Shown piece after piece: positions 50,060 to 58,900 of a stretch of 64,000 bases of DNA. The translations under genes were made by a program, and so were the position numbers. Numbering within the stretch: position 1 is the stretch's first letter; every line of letters begins with the position of its first letter. The notes beneath the pieces were generated by a model. It was not told where the DNA came from, did no database searches, and worked only from the letters and a program-made list of their open reading frames with translations. The stretch comes from Malania oleifera (lineage: Eukaryota > Streptophyta > Magnoliopsida > Santalales > Ximeniaceae): contig NC_080428.1 in NCBI RefSeq assembly GCF_029873635.1, positions 68,567,601-68,631,600 on the forward strand. The letters run 5' to 3'.

Positions 50060-53000
50060 GGGGGAGGGAGGGAGGAAGGGAGAGGAGGGACCTTGTGTCA
50101 GTCTCCAAAGACCCCACTGACACATTGTTGAGATTATTTATAGGGGAGGGCAGAGGGGGTATAGAGATGGCAATTATAACCCGTATTCATTAATCCACCC
50201 ATACCATAAATAAATGGGTTCGGGTACACCTTTATAATGATATGGATTATAAATGAGCGACCCATTTAAGATCAACTTATAGCATAATCAATGAATGCAG
50301 GTTCATTTGAAATTATAATAAATATTATAATTTGGATATCTATGTACATATTATGTAATTATGGAAAGTTCAGTTCGAATATGTACATATTATGTAATTA
50401 TTTATGTACATAATTGGTTTGGTTATCCAAATCAATTAATATGTATGTACGTAAGTGCGTAATTGCTTCAATTCAAATATGTATGTAATTACATATGTAC
50501 ATAATTATGGTATTGATTGCACCTTTCGCTTGAAACTAAACTACATAATTTCATAATTAGTAATATTCATATATCTATATACGTTTATGTACATAATTGG
50601 TTTGATTCAATTATCTGAATCAATTGATATGTATGTGCGTAATTACATAATTGGCTCTCTTTAGATATTAATGTAGTTATATATGTACGTGATTATGGTA
50701 TTGATTGCACCTCTTCGTTGAAATTAAACTACTTAGTTCGTAATTACATAATTAATAATATAATTTATATATTTTTATACCTAGTTACGAAATTATGGAG
50801 AGATCAATTAAATATGTACATAATTATGGTATTGGCACCTCTACGGGGAAACTAAACTATATAATTAGGCAATTTTTTAAACATAATTAATACTATAATT
50901 TGAAAATTTATACGTAATGACGTTATTATGGATGCTTCATTTCAAATTCATACGCAGTTACGTAATTATATATGCATGTAATTGGTTTGTTTTTTGTAAT
51001 CATAACCAATTATTATGTATGTACATGATTATATAATTCTTTCAATTGATGTCATTATATATGTACATAATTATGGTGCTTATTGCACCTCTCATTTGAG
51101 ACTAAAATATATAATTAAGTACATAATTAATTCTATGATATGGATATCTTTGTACCCAATTACATAATTATAGATAGCTTGGTTTGAATATGCTCATAAT
51201 TCCATAATTATTTATATACGTAATTGGTTTGGTTCAATTATTTGTACCAATCAATGTGCGTCTACATAATTACATAGTTGGTTCATTTAGATATATATGT
51301 AATTATGTAGGTACGTAATTATGATATTTACCGCACTTATTTTTGAAATTAAACTATGTAATCACGTACATAATAATATAATCCATATATCTATATACAT
51401 AATTTTGTAATTATGGACAGTTTGGTTTGAATACAGTTAGTTCGGTTTAGATATGCACGTAATTATGTAGGTAGTAATTATAGTATTGACTACACTTATT
51501 ATTTGATATTAAATTGCGTAGTTATGTAAGTAATACTATAATTTAGATATTTTGGACAACAAAACAACCCTCGAGGATGGAGGGAAGATGTGGCAACGGT
51601 TCTATATAATGCTATAAATTTCATGCAGTATCCAGCAATTGGGTTCACATGTCTTAAAATTAAATAGGTAAATGGTTGACCCATGTTTAGATGCATAGGA
51701 TCATAAATGGGTTAAATTATTTTGTATAAATGGGTCAAAAATGAGTAAACGGGTGACTAACCCATGCCCACCCATTTAACATGCCTAGATGGGTATGAGT
51801 TATCATCCTCATAATAGAATGCCACATCATGCCTCAACCAATAAGGTGACAAATTGTTGGCTCAACAACATAGTGACTCATGGTCAAAGTAAGAAAGAGG
51901 AAAAAGGAACACGCATCAAAATGACTTGTATACGTGCTTAAACAGCCTAGGAAAAGGCTAAGGGATCTGGAACTCCCAATTCGAGCCCACTAAGACATGA
52001 CTCTCTAGAACATCCTAGGAGCAAGATTGATGAACTGACCTTGCCATGTTTCCTCATAATTTTATTGTGGGTGCATGCGCTGCGATTTTGACCTCCTGCA
52101 AGCGTGCATACATAAGATAATTAACAATTAATTAAAAATTGTGCACATGAAAGTTCAATGTGGGTCAATTTCACAATCATCATTTTTCCCTTCATGTTCG
52201 ATACATTGTTGGTAATTGGGAGTCTCCTTTTCTATGAAGATCATTGGTTAGGGGAAGCTCCATTGGCTATTATGTACCCCCTTGTCTCTATCTCTGCTTT
52301 TTTTCACTTGCAAGAGAGTGGGCACTTATGGATTTTCATTTTGTGAGGAACCTTAGTGAGAGAGACTTGCTCCTTTGCTCCAATCAGAGAGTGATAGAAG
52401 AGTTTGGGGCTTTGATTCTTTTGGGGACTTTTCTTGTAAATCCTACTTTTCTCATTTGACTCGTGCGCCTAATGCTACTCCTTTTTCTGCTCATTCTTTC
52501 ATTTGGAAATCCAAAGCCCCTTCCAAGGTGCTTTTGTGGACAGAGATCTTGGAAAAATTAACACCAATGACTTGCTTCAAAAAACAGAGACCTTATAAGT
52601 TTTATATATGTTTTCTTTTTTAAGAGCAGTGAGACCTATTCTCATTTGTTCTGACCTCATAATTCTCTTGGACCCTCTAGAGTAATTGTTTGGCATTTTT
52701 AGAGAGCTTCTCTGCGCCCTTCCTCCTTGAAGTTGTTTTATATTTTTTCGGTAAGGGGGAGGAAAGAGAGGCTTTATGTCAGTGTTCATTTTGGCTATCT
52801 GCTGGTGTATTTGGTTGGAGAGGAATGCCAGAATCTTTATGAACTTGGTCACTCATATTGACTTGCTTTTGAATTGGATGATATGTTTCTTGCGTCGCTG
52901 TGGGTTTCAGCAAATGACAAATGGTTTCTTTAGGTATTTACCTCTGTCAGATCTATAGCAGGACTGGGCTGCTTTGCTCTAGTAGACGGGTTTTGTAATC

Positions 53001-56000
53001 TTTTTCTCAGCTTTTCTTCTTTGTTCTTCTTCCTTTTGGTTGTTGTATTCTCCTTCTCTATATCTAATAAAGTTTTTTGTTTATCTGAAAAAAAGAGCTC
53101 TCTTGCACAGGAATTCATTCATGTGCTCTGGAAAAATATCTCATATATCAGAACTTATTAAATGTGGAAGAGAAGACAATGCAAAGTAGGAAATTTTGGC
53201 AAAAGCAAGTTAGTTCAAGTTTCCAAAAAGAGAAGTTATCATAAAAGATGCAATATGGTTAGAAGATATAAAGGCATTTGGAAGGAAGAGGGGAGATCTC
53301 TACAATATTCTATCTTAGCACTCCAACTCAAACTTGCACTCGTAAGTTGAGAGCCTAGGAAGGGTAGTAGAAGGAAAGGAGCAAGAAGCTAAAAGCAGAG
53401 ATCAACCATCCCATCTTCAATCTCTAACTCAGATATGATTGACCAAAAATAATTATTTTAATTCAATTTAAGAAAAAATTTCATTTTTTTTTTCATGTAT
53501 TAAAAAAAATCTCAACAAATCGACTGTGGAGGACCTACCACCAAATCCAGGGGTTGGTTCTCGCAGGGCTGCTCCTTGCAAGGGCTGCTCCTCGTTGGGG
53601 GCTTGCTCCCATGGGGTTTCTTGATGAATGAGGAGAGTTTACATTATGCACAAGTAGTGGATATTCCAAAGAGGGCCTGAAGAAGAGAACGAAGCAGCCC
53701 CTCAGAAGCTGTAGGCTGTAGCATGAACGATGGTAGGTAAAGGATTTCTGATGATTGATGACTAAAGGGATTATGCTGGTGGGATTCGAAAAGTTGAGGG
53801 CATTTGAGAGAGAGAGAGAGAAAGAGAGAAAGAAAGATTGATTGTTTTATGTAAAGACCCCTGCTGAAGCATGGTTGGAGTTATCTACAAGGAAGAGGCA
53901 AATGGATGTGGATTGTTATCCTCCAATAAGAGAATGCCAAGTGAACATGTCACGTCTCAACCAAGGAGAAAGTGACAATTATTGGCCCAACAGAGTGGTG
54001 ATACATCACACATGGTCAAGGTAAGAGAAGAAAATGGATCGCATATCATAAATGACATGTGGAGAAAGTGACAATTGTTGGCCCAACAGAGTGGTGATAC
54101 ATCACACATGGTCAAGGTAAGAGAAGAAAATGGATTGCATCTAACAAATGACATGTGGCGGGCTTCAGCAGCCTAGGAAGAGGCTTAAGGGTCAAGAAAC
54201 CCTTTAACAAACCTAATTTGAGCCCCCTCCAAGACCACACTCTTTAGCACATCTGAGGACTGGGATTTGTACAAACCTCACTAGGTGCATCCATAACCAA
54301 TCCTGGGCATGCATTCTGCCATTTTATTATCTTGCAAGGGTGCAAACATTGAATAGTTTACAATTCATTCATAATTGTGCATTTGTGCACATGAAAGTTC
54401 AATGTCATAATTTAGTACAATATGGTAATTTCACTCATTTACAGGATACGATACAGAATACCAGAAGTAGGTTTAACATTGATATAACAGTTTTAGAACA
54501 GAGGAGCTCCTACGACAAAAAGTGGGAGAAGCAACATTCAAAACTGATGGCTCATGTCTTTTGCGGATTGTGTTTCATGATGTCCTCTCTATGGGTTCAG
54601 ATATTATGCTTTGATACAATCCCAGGGGTTTTATATAGCAAGGTGGGAACAATGCATGCATACAATTCTAAATTACTATGCATATTGACGTGCAATATTC
54701 TCCTCCATTATGCAGAGATTGTACCTTCACTGCCCAGAATTTGACTGTGTTCATTCCAGTTTTCCTGGATTAGCAGTATGACTGTTCACACTAGCAATAC
54801 ACATGCAGACACACATATAAAAGCAATGCTTACATTTTAGCCTTTTCAGATTGCTTAAGCATGTTCTGCTTGTAAGAGCAAACTACTGGGCTGAGAGGCA
54901 GTCATCATATGATCTACATCATTATGTTGTAGTGTTGTACTATCTAGAAAGAAAATTGAGAATGGTTGTAAATGAAATGTGTGGAGTAGATTATCTAACT
55001 GGATTGATTTCAGTGTGAAAATATCATGCCTAGGCATATATGGAAGATATTACATTTGTGCGACTGGTTGACTCTTGTGGTTGCTGAATAAATAGATACT
55101 CGTGCTAGATGTGTATGTGCTTGCAATGGACTTGGAAAGTTCCTCTTCCTGACTTCCACTTTGTGCTCAGACATGAGTTTTCTTTGTCTTAATATTATTC
55201 AATATATTGTTGAAACAAGAATATTTTGGAGGTTAGTTGAATGTTTATTTAGTTGTAAGCTGTCAGAGTCTGTGTTCTAAACTCGGTGGAGTTATATGCA
55301 CCTTAACTCTTATTTTCCTCCTTGTTTAATTCATTTTTTGCCTAAAATTATGGCAAAGGAAGCATTTGCAGTTTATTGCCTACCAATTAAAATGAAAAAG
55401 GAACAGGAAACATGGAATTATAGACCTCAACCAATTTCTTTAGTTAATTTTAGTTTATATTTTATTTCTTCTGGAGATGGGCTTGGATATTGGTTTTTAC
55501 TTCTGTATTTATGTGCCTTAATAGTCAACATTCTGATACTAAGGAAATATCCTTATTTTTTTGCAGTTGAAGGAGATGGCTGAAAGAGCATCTGAAGAAC
55601 ATATTTCCAAACCCAAACTGACATCTGTTGTCACCAGCAGACCAGGCTCTGCAGCCTGTAGCAAATCATGTTCTGCAGCCGGCAGGAAAGCAGGTTCTCT
55701 TGCAAGACACGCCTCCAATATTCTGAATGCACTTTCTGAGGAGAACCATGTGACAGCCCCAATCTCTCCCACAAGTGAGTTGAACAGTATTGCAGTGAAT
55801 TCAGTCTTATCTAATGGAACCAAGGAACAAACTGAGAACTCTAGTGGAACCGAGGAACAAAGTGAGAACTCTAGTAGTACCAAAGAACAAACTGAAAAGG
55901 CAGAGTGGGTGGTACATGATGAACCGGGTGTATACATTACTCTTTCCTCTTCCCCGGGGGGTGGAAATGAACTCAGACGTGTACGCTTCAGGTATCAATG

Positions 56001-56742
56001 CATCATCATTTTTTATTTTGTATTTTTCCCTTCTTGAATGAAACTCAATATGTATAGCATGACTTATCAAAAGTTTTTAGGCCATATTACCTGTTATTTA
56101 TAGGATATCAGTAAACCATATAATTGTTGGCCTTTCTATGTTCTTATAATGTCTTCAACTCACACATAACTAATCAGAGATTGCCCTTCGATGTTCTTGT
56201 GTGAAAACTTCAGTGGATCTGGCTTTTAAGAACAAAGATTGCCACAAAGAAATGTAAATTACATCAACAAATAAGTAAATAAATAAATAAGTACAGTAGC
56301 AACTTCACAATGAGGTTAAGCAGTTTGGTAGCTGGGTTTCTCTTTTATCCTTATTACTGTTTAGGCACTGCCATTGTGCAGAGACAATTGTCTCCATACC
56401 CAGGAGAATTGGTGGCATCTACGAGCATGATCAGTTGCATGCATCTTTTAACATTTTTCCAACATGCACGAACTCTTTGAGCCTTGATAAGTGGCAGAAA
56501 ATTCTTTGGTGTTTGCCAAAAGTCATTTAATATTTATGAAAAAATTATTGTGTTGCAGCATCAATGGTGCTTGTTTTAATATTTCTTTTGAATTATTAAT
56601 TTGGTTTATTCTTCCCATGGAATTGAACGTCTGGATTTTGTTCAACAGTCGGAAACGTTTCACAGAGGGACAAGCTGAGGAATGGTGGGCTGAAAATGGC
56701 ACCAAAGTGTGTGAGCGGCTTAACATACGAAGTTCAGAGTGA
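21680..56742 (+). CDS. PRAF: PRAF-type protein (PH, RCC1 repeats, FYVE finger, BRX), nine coding exons
   Basis: The exons are 21680-21727, 22416-22502, 33006-33095, 46454-46534, 46704-46868, 46954-49092, 49661-49807, 55567-55991 and 56649-56742. They join in frame to 1091 residues, and all introns are GT-AG. Residues 1-16 begin MADLQKTGVPERDIEQ, and a TGA lies directly before the ATG. The PH domain is at about 10-125 (LKKGAYLLKYGRRGKPKFCP, SKIIPGQRT). RCC1 repeats run from about 245 to 640 (WGxGxxGxLGHG blades). The FYVE finger is at about 641-708, with the plant variant core RKRHNCYNCG instead of the usual R-HHCR. A coiled coil lies at about 855-930, and a C-terminal BRX domain ends RKRFTEGQAEEWWAENG. 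The family is known for phosphoinositide binding and for RCC1-type exchange activity on small GTPases. Introns 2, 3 and 7 are 10.5, 13.4 and 5.8 kb and loaded with transposons. Confidence 0.95.
22911..22948 (+). pseudogene. 5' half of a tRNA-Cys-like sequence
   Basis: GGTCCATAGCTCAGTGGTAG followed by 'ggcattttacttctgatc' matches the acceptor, D-arm (A-box) and anticodon-stem start of plant tRNA-Cys(GCA). The anticodon loop is altered. The variable loop, T-arm with B-box and 3' acceptor strand are absent, so it cannot be a working gene. It may be a retro-copied tRNA fragment or the head of a tRNA-derived SINE. It lies in PRAF intron 2. Confidence 0.6.
28364..28763 (-). repeat. 3' LTR of the gypsy-like fossil
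   Basis: Starts TGATGCAGGGGCAGCATC and ends TTGTCCTACATCA on the plus strand. It is adjacent to the polypurine tract and to the CAGCT target duplication. Confidence 0.85.
30228..30905. repeat. Purine-rich leader with (AT)n/(GA)n tracts inside the gypsy-like fossil
   Basis: The plus strand is almost purely A and G for more than 600 bases, including a GA run at 30241-30293 and a G run near 30807-30822. It also contains a duplicated segment of about 110 bp ('cagaattcagaaatgagaga' occurs at about 30351 and 30452). In the element's own direction this is a pyrimidine-rich 5' leader. Open frames across it are low-complexity artefacts. Confidence 0.75.
30922..31305 (-). repeat. 5' LTR of the gypsy-like fossil
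   Basis: Same family as 28364-28763 and the solo copy at 14900-17491. It ends CTTCATCA and is followed by the CAGCT duplication. The primer-binding site lies two bases to its left. Confidence 0.85.
31978..32155 (-). repeat. Four tandem 48-50 bp monomers in the LINE 5' leader
   Basis: The core 'gaaggcctaggaagaattc' with 'cgaaactctggtgata' recurs at 31981, 32031, 32079 and 32129. A partial unit lies just before, and shorter 'cagcaagta/gaacaa' repeats run from about 31840. These lie between ORF1 and the inferred 5' end of the LINE. Confidence 0.75.
33567..34474. mobile_element. TIR element with a copia LTR fragment inside, PRAF intron 3
   Basis: The left end, ATGACACGTTTGGTTTAC with 'tggaatagctattt', is matched in inverse at the right by 'aatagctatttcat' and CAAATGTGACAT. 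Inside, about 34190-34345 resembles the end of the copia LTR at 6360-6490 (shared 'gggttgaaaccct', 'ttgatgttggcaca', 'ccaaaccat'). The target duplication is not resolved. Confidence 0.45.
35105..35255 (-). repeat. Short 3' LTR of copia fossil A
   Basis: About 151 bp. On the minus strand it starts TGTTACTGGTTATTGG right after the polypurine tract TTAGGGGGAAT, and ends CACAACA. It matches 45716-45854, sharing 'ccaagtacatcacaatgac'. Confidence 0.75.
35401..37364 (+). mobile_element. 5'-truncated L1-type LINE inserted in copia fossil A
   Basis: The reading shows the C-terminal part of LINE ORF2: SYLGVPLGGNPR and SKCVNGWKGALWRFP near 35450-35580, then IWNKLFGLLGES near 36900-36940. It ends in an A-rich tail at about 37349-37364. 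The flanks AATCTTAGTGCTAGAC (35385-35400) and AATCTTCCTAGAC (37365-37377) are a target duplication with a small indel. The copia RNase H reading continues across this site. It is a dead copy, itself interrupted by the MITE at 36195-36780. Confidence 0.8.
36195..36780. mobile_element. MITE-like TIR element nested in the LINE
   Basis: The left end ACCAATGTTTTAAAAGG is matched in inverse by the right end CCTTTTGAAACATTG(G). GTTAAC flanks both sides (36189-36194 and 36781-36786). Removing the element restores a plausible LINE reading across 'aatagagttaacgctaac'. The interior is full of 'aaggc/gcctta' phrases, as in a widespread plant MITE type. Confidence 0.7.
38138..41576 (+). mobile_element. 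Ty1-copia fossil B, plus orientation, 3'-truncated
   Basis: It begins with an LTR-like block at 38138-~38260 (TGTTAGAGTTATG start, containing 'gagagacctatcattg' and 'gggtcttcta', as in the LTRs of fossil A). It continues with gag-like sequence, protease (SPTSPWIIDYATNNHM, 39172-39474), integrase (SDNAKEHFSTRFSTYM, HTPQQNGVA, 39840-40061) and reverse transcriptase (about 40790-41560). RNase H and the 3' LTR are not seen. It belongs to the same copia lineage as fossil A and lies tail to tail with it. Broken and old. Confidence 0.75.
41577..42081. mobile_element. hAT-like MITE
   Basis: The ends are TAGGGGTGAGCA and TGCTCACCCTTA (inverted). Flanking 8-mers CGTCACGA (41569-41576) and CATCACGG (42082-42089) match at 6 of 8 positions. 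The interior is rich in 'cggttcggt' and 'ttaaccgaatt' repeats, as in a widespread plant hAT MITE family. The element at 9950-10786 has similar ends and content. It sits at the junction of copia fossils B and A. Confidence 0.75.
43563..44249. mobile_element. TIR element inserted in copia fossil A
   Basis: GTCTTAAATTTC at the left and GAAATTTAAGAC at the right form perfect 12-bp inverted ends. The interior is AT-rich with many 'gaaattt' phrases and interrupts the copia integrase region. No clear target duplication was found. Confidence 0.65.
45716..45854 (-). repeat. 5' LTR of copia fossil A
   Basis: About 139 bp, matching 35105-35255. On the minus strand it starts TGTTATTGGTCATTTAG and ends CACAACA. 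It is followed by a decayed site alignable with the initiator-Met primer site, including GCCAGGTTC. Confidence 0.7.
49990..52205. repeat. Duplicated segment, copy A, interrupted by a TIR element
   Basis: The flanks (about 49990-50165 and 51808-52205) match copy B at about 53800-54452. Shared phrases include a GA tract, 'aagaccccactga/tgctga', 'agcctaggaa(a/g)aggct(t)aag', 'attttatt' followed by 'gcaag(c/g)gtgca', and 'gtgcacatgaaagttcaatg'. The TG/GA microsatellite at 50021-50065 lies here. Confidence 0.6.
50166..51807. mobile_element. 1.6-kb TIR element with an internal degenerate array, PRAF intron 7
   Basis: The left end GATGGCAATTATAACCCG is matched in inverse by the right end 'gggtatgagttatcatc', and subterminal 'cccatttaa/ttaaatggg' phrases add to the pairing. 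The interior repeats the phrase 'tggtattgattgcacctct..gaaactaaactacataatta' six times, at about 50511, 50696, 50826, 51073, 51329 and 51481. Between them are 'gtacataattggtttggtt' phrases. The spacing varies from 130 to 256 bp. No ORF. Confidence 0.6.
52206..53094 (+). mobile_element. 5'-truncated L1-type LINE fragment, PRAF intron 7
   Basis: It carries the C-terminal zinc-binding-like region of plant LINE ORF2. Seen: EDHWLGEAPLAIMYP, ALMDFHFVRNLSERDL, FIWKSKAPSKVLLW and CWCIWLERNARIF, in shifting frames. It ends with a short A run at 53088-53094 after 'aataaagttttttgtttatctg'. Dead copy. It lies right after duplicated segment A. Confidence 0.75.
53800..54452. repeat. Duplicated segment, copy B, with an internal 96-bp tandem repeat
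   Basis: It matches segment A (49990-52205) without the TIR element. Inside, 53965-54060 and 54061-54156 are near-identical direct repeats beginning 'ggagaaagtgacaatt', which implies a recent local duplication. Confidence 0.65.
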
Positions 56743-57787
56743 GAGTCGGCAAATGCCCCTTCAGTTCTTCTGCAAGAGAACGAAGCCTGACTAACTGATG
56801 TAGCTGCCTGTTTCCAATGACCCTTCCCCCCTCTACTGGAAACTGTAAATTCCCCTTTTTCCCATCATTCAGTGGAGATCAACCCAAGGATCCTGGGTCA
56901 GATATTGGCAGGTAGAAATGAGGAATGAGATAAGTAAGGATTTTTTTTTTATTTTTTTTTTTTTTTAAAAAAAAAGTATAAATGAAAAAAAATATCAGGA
57001 ATTTAGGTATTCTGTGGCCAAAATTAAATCTGTGCGGCTGTAAATTTTCTTCTTGTCAAAGCTAACAAAGCTTCATGCGTCTTCATTTGAGGCTTGTATC
57101 CTCACTTTTGTCCCTGAGGATTGTTCGTTCTTTTTTCAGACTTTCTTTTTTCTTTTCTTATTATTTACTGTTAACACATTTACCAAAGAAACATGGGAGC
57201 CCAGCCCCCTTTTCATTTCTTCAGCAAGCATATGTCTAGTCTAATGAAGAACTCAGCCCAATGCTGCATTCGTGCCCCCACCACCCCCCCCTCCCCCTCC
57301 CCGGCGGGATGTGTGGTGACCTATCTCAACTAAATCTCGGTTTCCAACATCTTCCTCGTTCTTAAATTCTTGAAGTTTTGAAAATTAATTTTACGCTTGA
57401 TTCACTGAATGGTTATTTCTTAAAAAGAAGATGGAATACAATTACGAATTTAAGAACAGAAGAAACAACCATTCCTTCTATATTCCATCATAACAAGAAA
57501 TGAAGAAATCTTCCATTGTGAAATTTGAGAACAGTTGTTTCTTGCCTATTCCTCACCATGGATTTATAAGCAACTGCACTTTATTATTTTATAAGAACAG
57601 GCATTTCCATCAAACCAAAAGTAACTTGCAAGGCTGCGGTCGTGACTAGCTTAAGGTTAAAAAGAACAAAGACTACAATAGAAACACCAGATAACACAGG
57701 CGCAAGCACAATCCTGACAGGTGATCCGTGTCAGTTTCAGAATTATGAGCTTCCCTGCAGATCTGGCGGACTGGAGCCTGCAGAAGG
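56743..57787. other. PRAF 3' UTR and intergenic DNA
   Basis: The first few hundred bases are the likely PRAF 3' UTR, with T- and A-runs at 56941-56976 followed by an A-rich stretch. C-rich DNA lies at 57270-57305. No further gene is seen before the Mutator-like element. Confidence 0.5.
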
Positions 57788-57941
57788 CTATTTCCGTGAG
57801 TTTTTTCCCATTTTATTATTAAAAATATATAAAATATTAAATAATACTTTGATTGGGAAAAAATTTCCCAAAGTAATGCTTACGTAATCTCGCAGAGATT
57901 TAAAGTGATGGGCCGCTGGAAACACGACGTGTGGCAAGACC

Positions 57942-58046
57942 AAATCTCGTAGCTTGGAGCTGCGAGATTTAAAGAGAATAGACAATGGGAAGTTAACATG
58001 TGGCGCATAAGGGGAGAAAATCTCGCAGCTTGGAGCTGCGAGATTT
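57942..58046. repeat. Left array of short palindromes in the MULE terminal repeat
   Basis: Two palindromes of 29 bp, at 57942-57970 and 58018-58046, each have arms AAATCTCG(C/T)AGCT and AGCTGCGAGATTT around a TGG loop. A collapsed one lies at 57886-57900. They repeat every 76 bp and are mirrored by the right array. Confidence 0.85.
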
Positions 58047-58246
58047 AAACAGAGAAGCCTCCCACTGATTGAGTTGCAGGGAACTTAACTGGATGCTGCC
58101 GGCAAGGATGGTGAGCGACGACGGCGGCAAGGGGTGTTGGCGACGGTGGCAGCGAGGACTAGTTCTGCTTCAAGAGGTGTTGCAGGGAGGTTGGGCGAGT
58201 GGAGCAGAGAGCGGCAGCGGCGGCTACTGTTGCTACGAGTTGCCGA

Positions 58247-58597
58247 GAGGTTGAGGCCGGGCTCGGCAATGAGGTGGCCGAAGAGGGTGAGGTTGAAGTT
58301 GCCGGGGACGGAGAAGACGTCGTTGACGCCGATTTCGACGAGGTGGCGGCCGAGGGTGGCATCGGAGGACGCAACGACGGAGGTTGAGGCCGACGAGGTT
58401 GAGGCCGGGCTCGGCGATGAGGTGGCCGAAGAGGGTGAGGTTGAAGATGCCGGGGACGGAGAAGACGTCGTTGACGCCGATTTCGACGAGGTCGCGGCCG
58501 AGGGTGGCATCGGAGGACGCAACGACGGAGGGCGACGGAGGACGCAACGACCGACGGTGGGATTGCAGGCGTCCAGCACGCAGATCTTCGAGTCCAT
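58247..58597 (-). pseudogene. PDC: Captured pyruvate decarboxylase N-terminal pieces, duplicated
   Basis: On the minus strand, 58597-58550 reads MDSKICVLDACNPTVG, like the N-terminus of plant pyruvate decarboxylase. The next block, 58526-58389, reads VASSDATLGRDLVEIG then DVFSVPGIFNLTLFGHLI and AEPGLNLVG. A second copy at 58378-58247 reads the same with small differences (GRHL, VPGNF), offset by 148 bp. In the family this segment is the start of the thiamine-diphosphate-binding N-domain. Its catalytic glutamate and the rest of the enzyme are absent, and the two blocks are in different frames. A 180-codon open frame (58627-58085) crosses the region but reads the first block out of frame, so no functional enzyme can result. 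Confidence 0.8.
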
Positions 58598-58630
58598 GGC
58601 CGAGAAGGAATTTTTTCCACGCCTCACCCT

Positions 58631-58802
58631 AAATCTCGCAGCTCGGAGCTGCGAGATTTGCTCCCTGCCACGTGTCAGCTTTTCAGTGGCTATTTTCTTT
58701 AAATCTCGTAGCTCTAAGCTGCGAGATTTGATCTTCTACTTGCCACACATCATCTTCTTAGTGGTCATCAATTTAAATCTCGCAGCATCAAGCTGCGAGA
58801 TT
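58631..58802. repeat. Right array of short palindromes in the MULE terminal repeat
   Basis: Three palindromes at 58631-58659, 58701-58729 and 58775-58802 have arms AAATCTCG(C/T)AGC and GCTGCGAGATT. They repeat every 70-74 bp, with spacers containing 'gccacgtgtcagc' or 'gccacacatcatc'. Confidence 0.85.
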
Positions 58803-58900
58803 ACGTAAGCATTAGTTTGGGAATTTTTTTCCCATTCAGAGTATTATTTAATATTTTATTTATCGTTAATAATAAAATGGGAAAAAACTCCTATTTCCGT

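Larger units (their letters stand above)
57798..58890 (-). mobile_element. Non-autonomous Mutator-like element carrying host gene pieces (Pack-MULE)
   Basis: The outer inverted repeats of 98 bp (57798-57895 and 58793-58890) begin GAGTTTTTTCCC and are nearly identical. The inverted homology continues inward to about 250 bp per side (to about 58050 and from about 58630) through arrays of small palindromes. A perfect 10-bp duplication, CTATTTCCGT, flanks it (57788-57797 and 58891-58900), as in Mutator superfamily elements. The interior (58069-58625) is far richer in G and C than its surroundings and holds duplicated pieces of a pyruvate decarboxylase gene on the minus strand. No transposase is present. 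The close match of the ends suggests a fairly young insertion. Confidence 0.85.

Noticed and set aside
54340-54744. 134-codon open frame in PRAF intron 7
   Set aside because: No domain or compositional signal. It starts inside duplicated segment B and runs into plain intron.
58134-58808. 224-codon plus-strand open frame in the MULE
   Set aside because: It is antisense to the captured PDC pieces. GC-rich duplicated DNA keeps frames open by chance, and no domain is recognisable.
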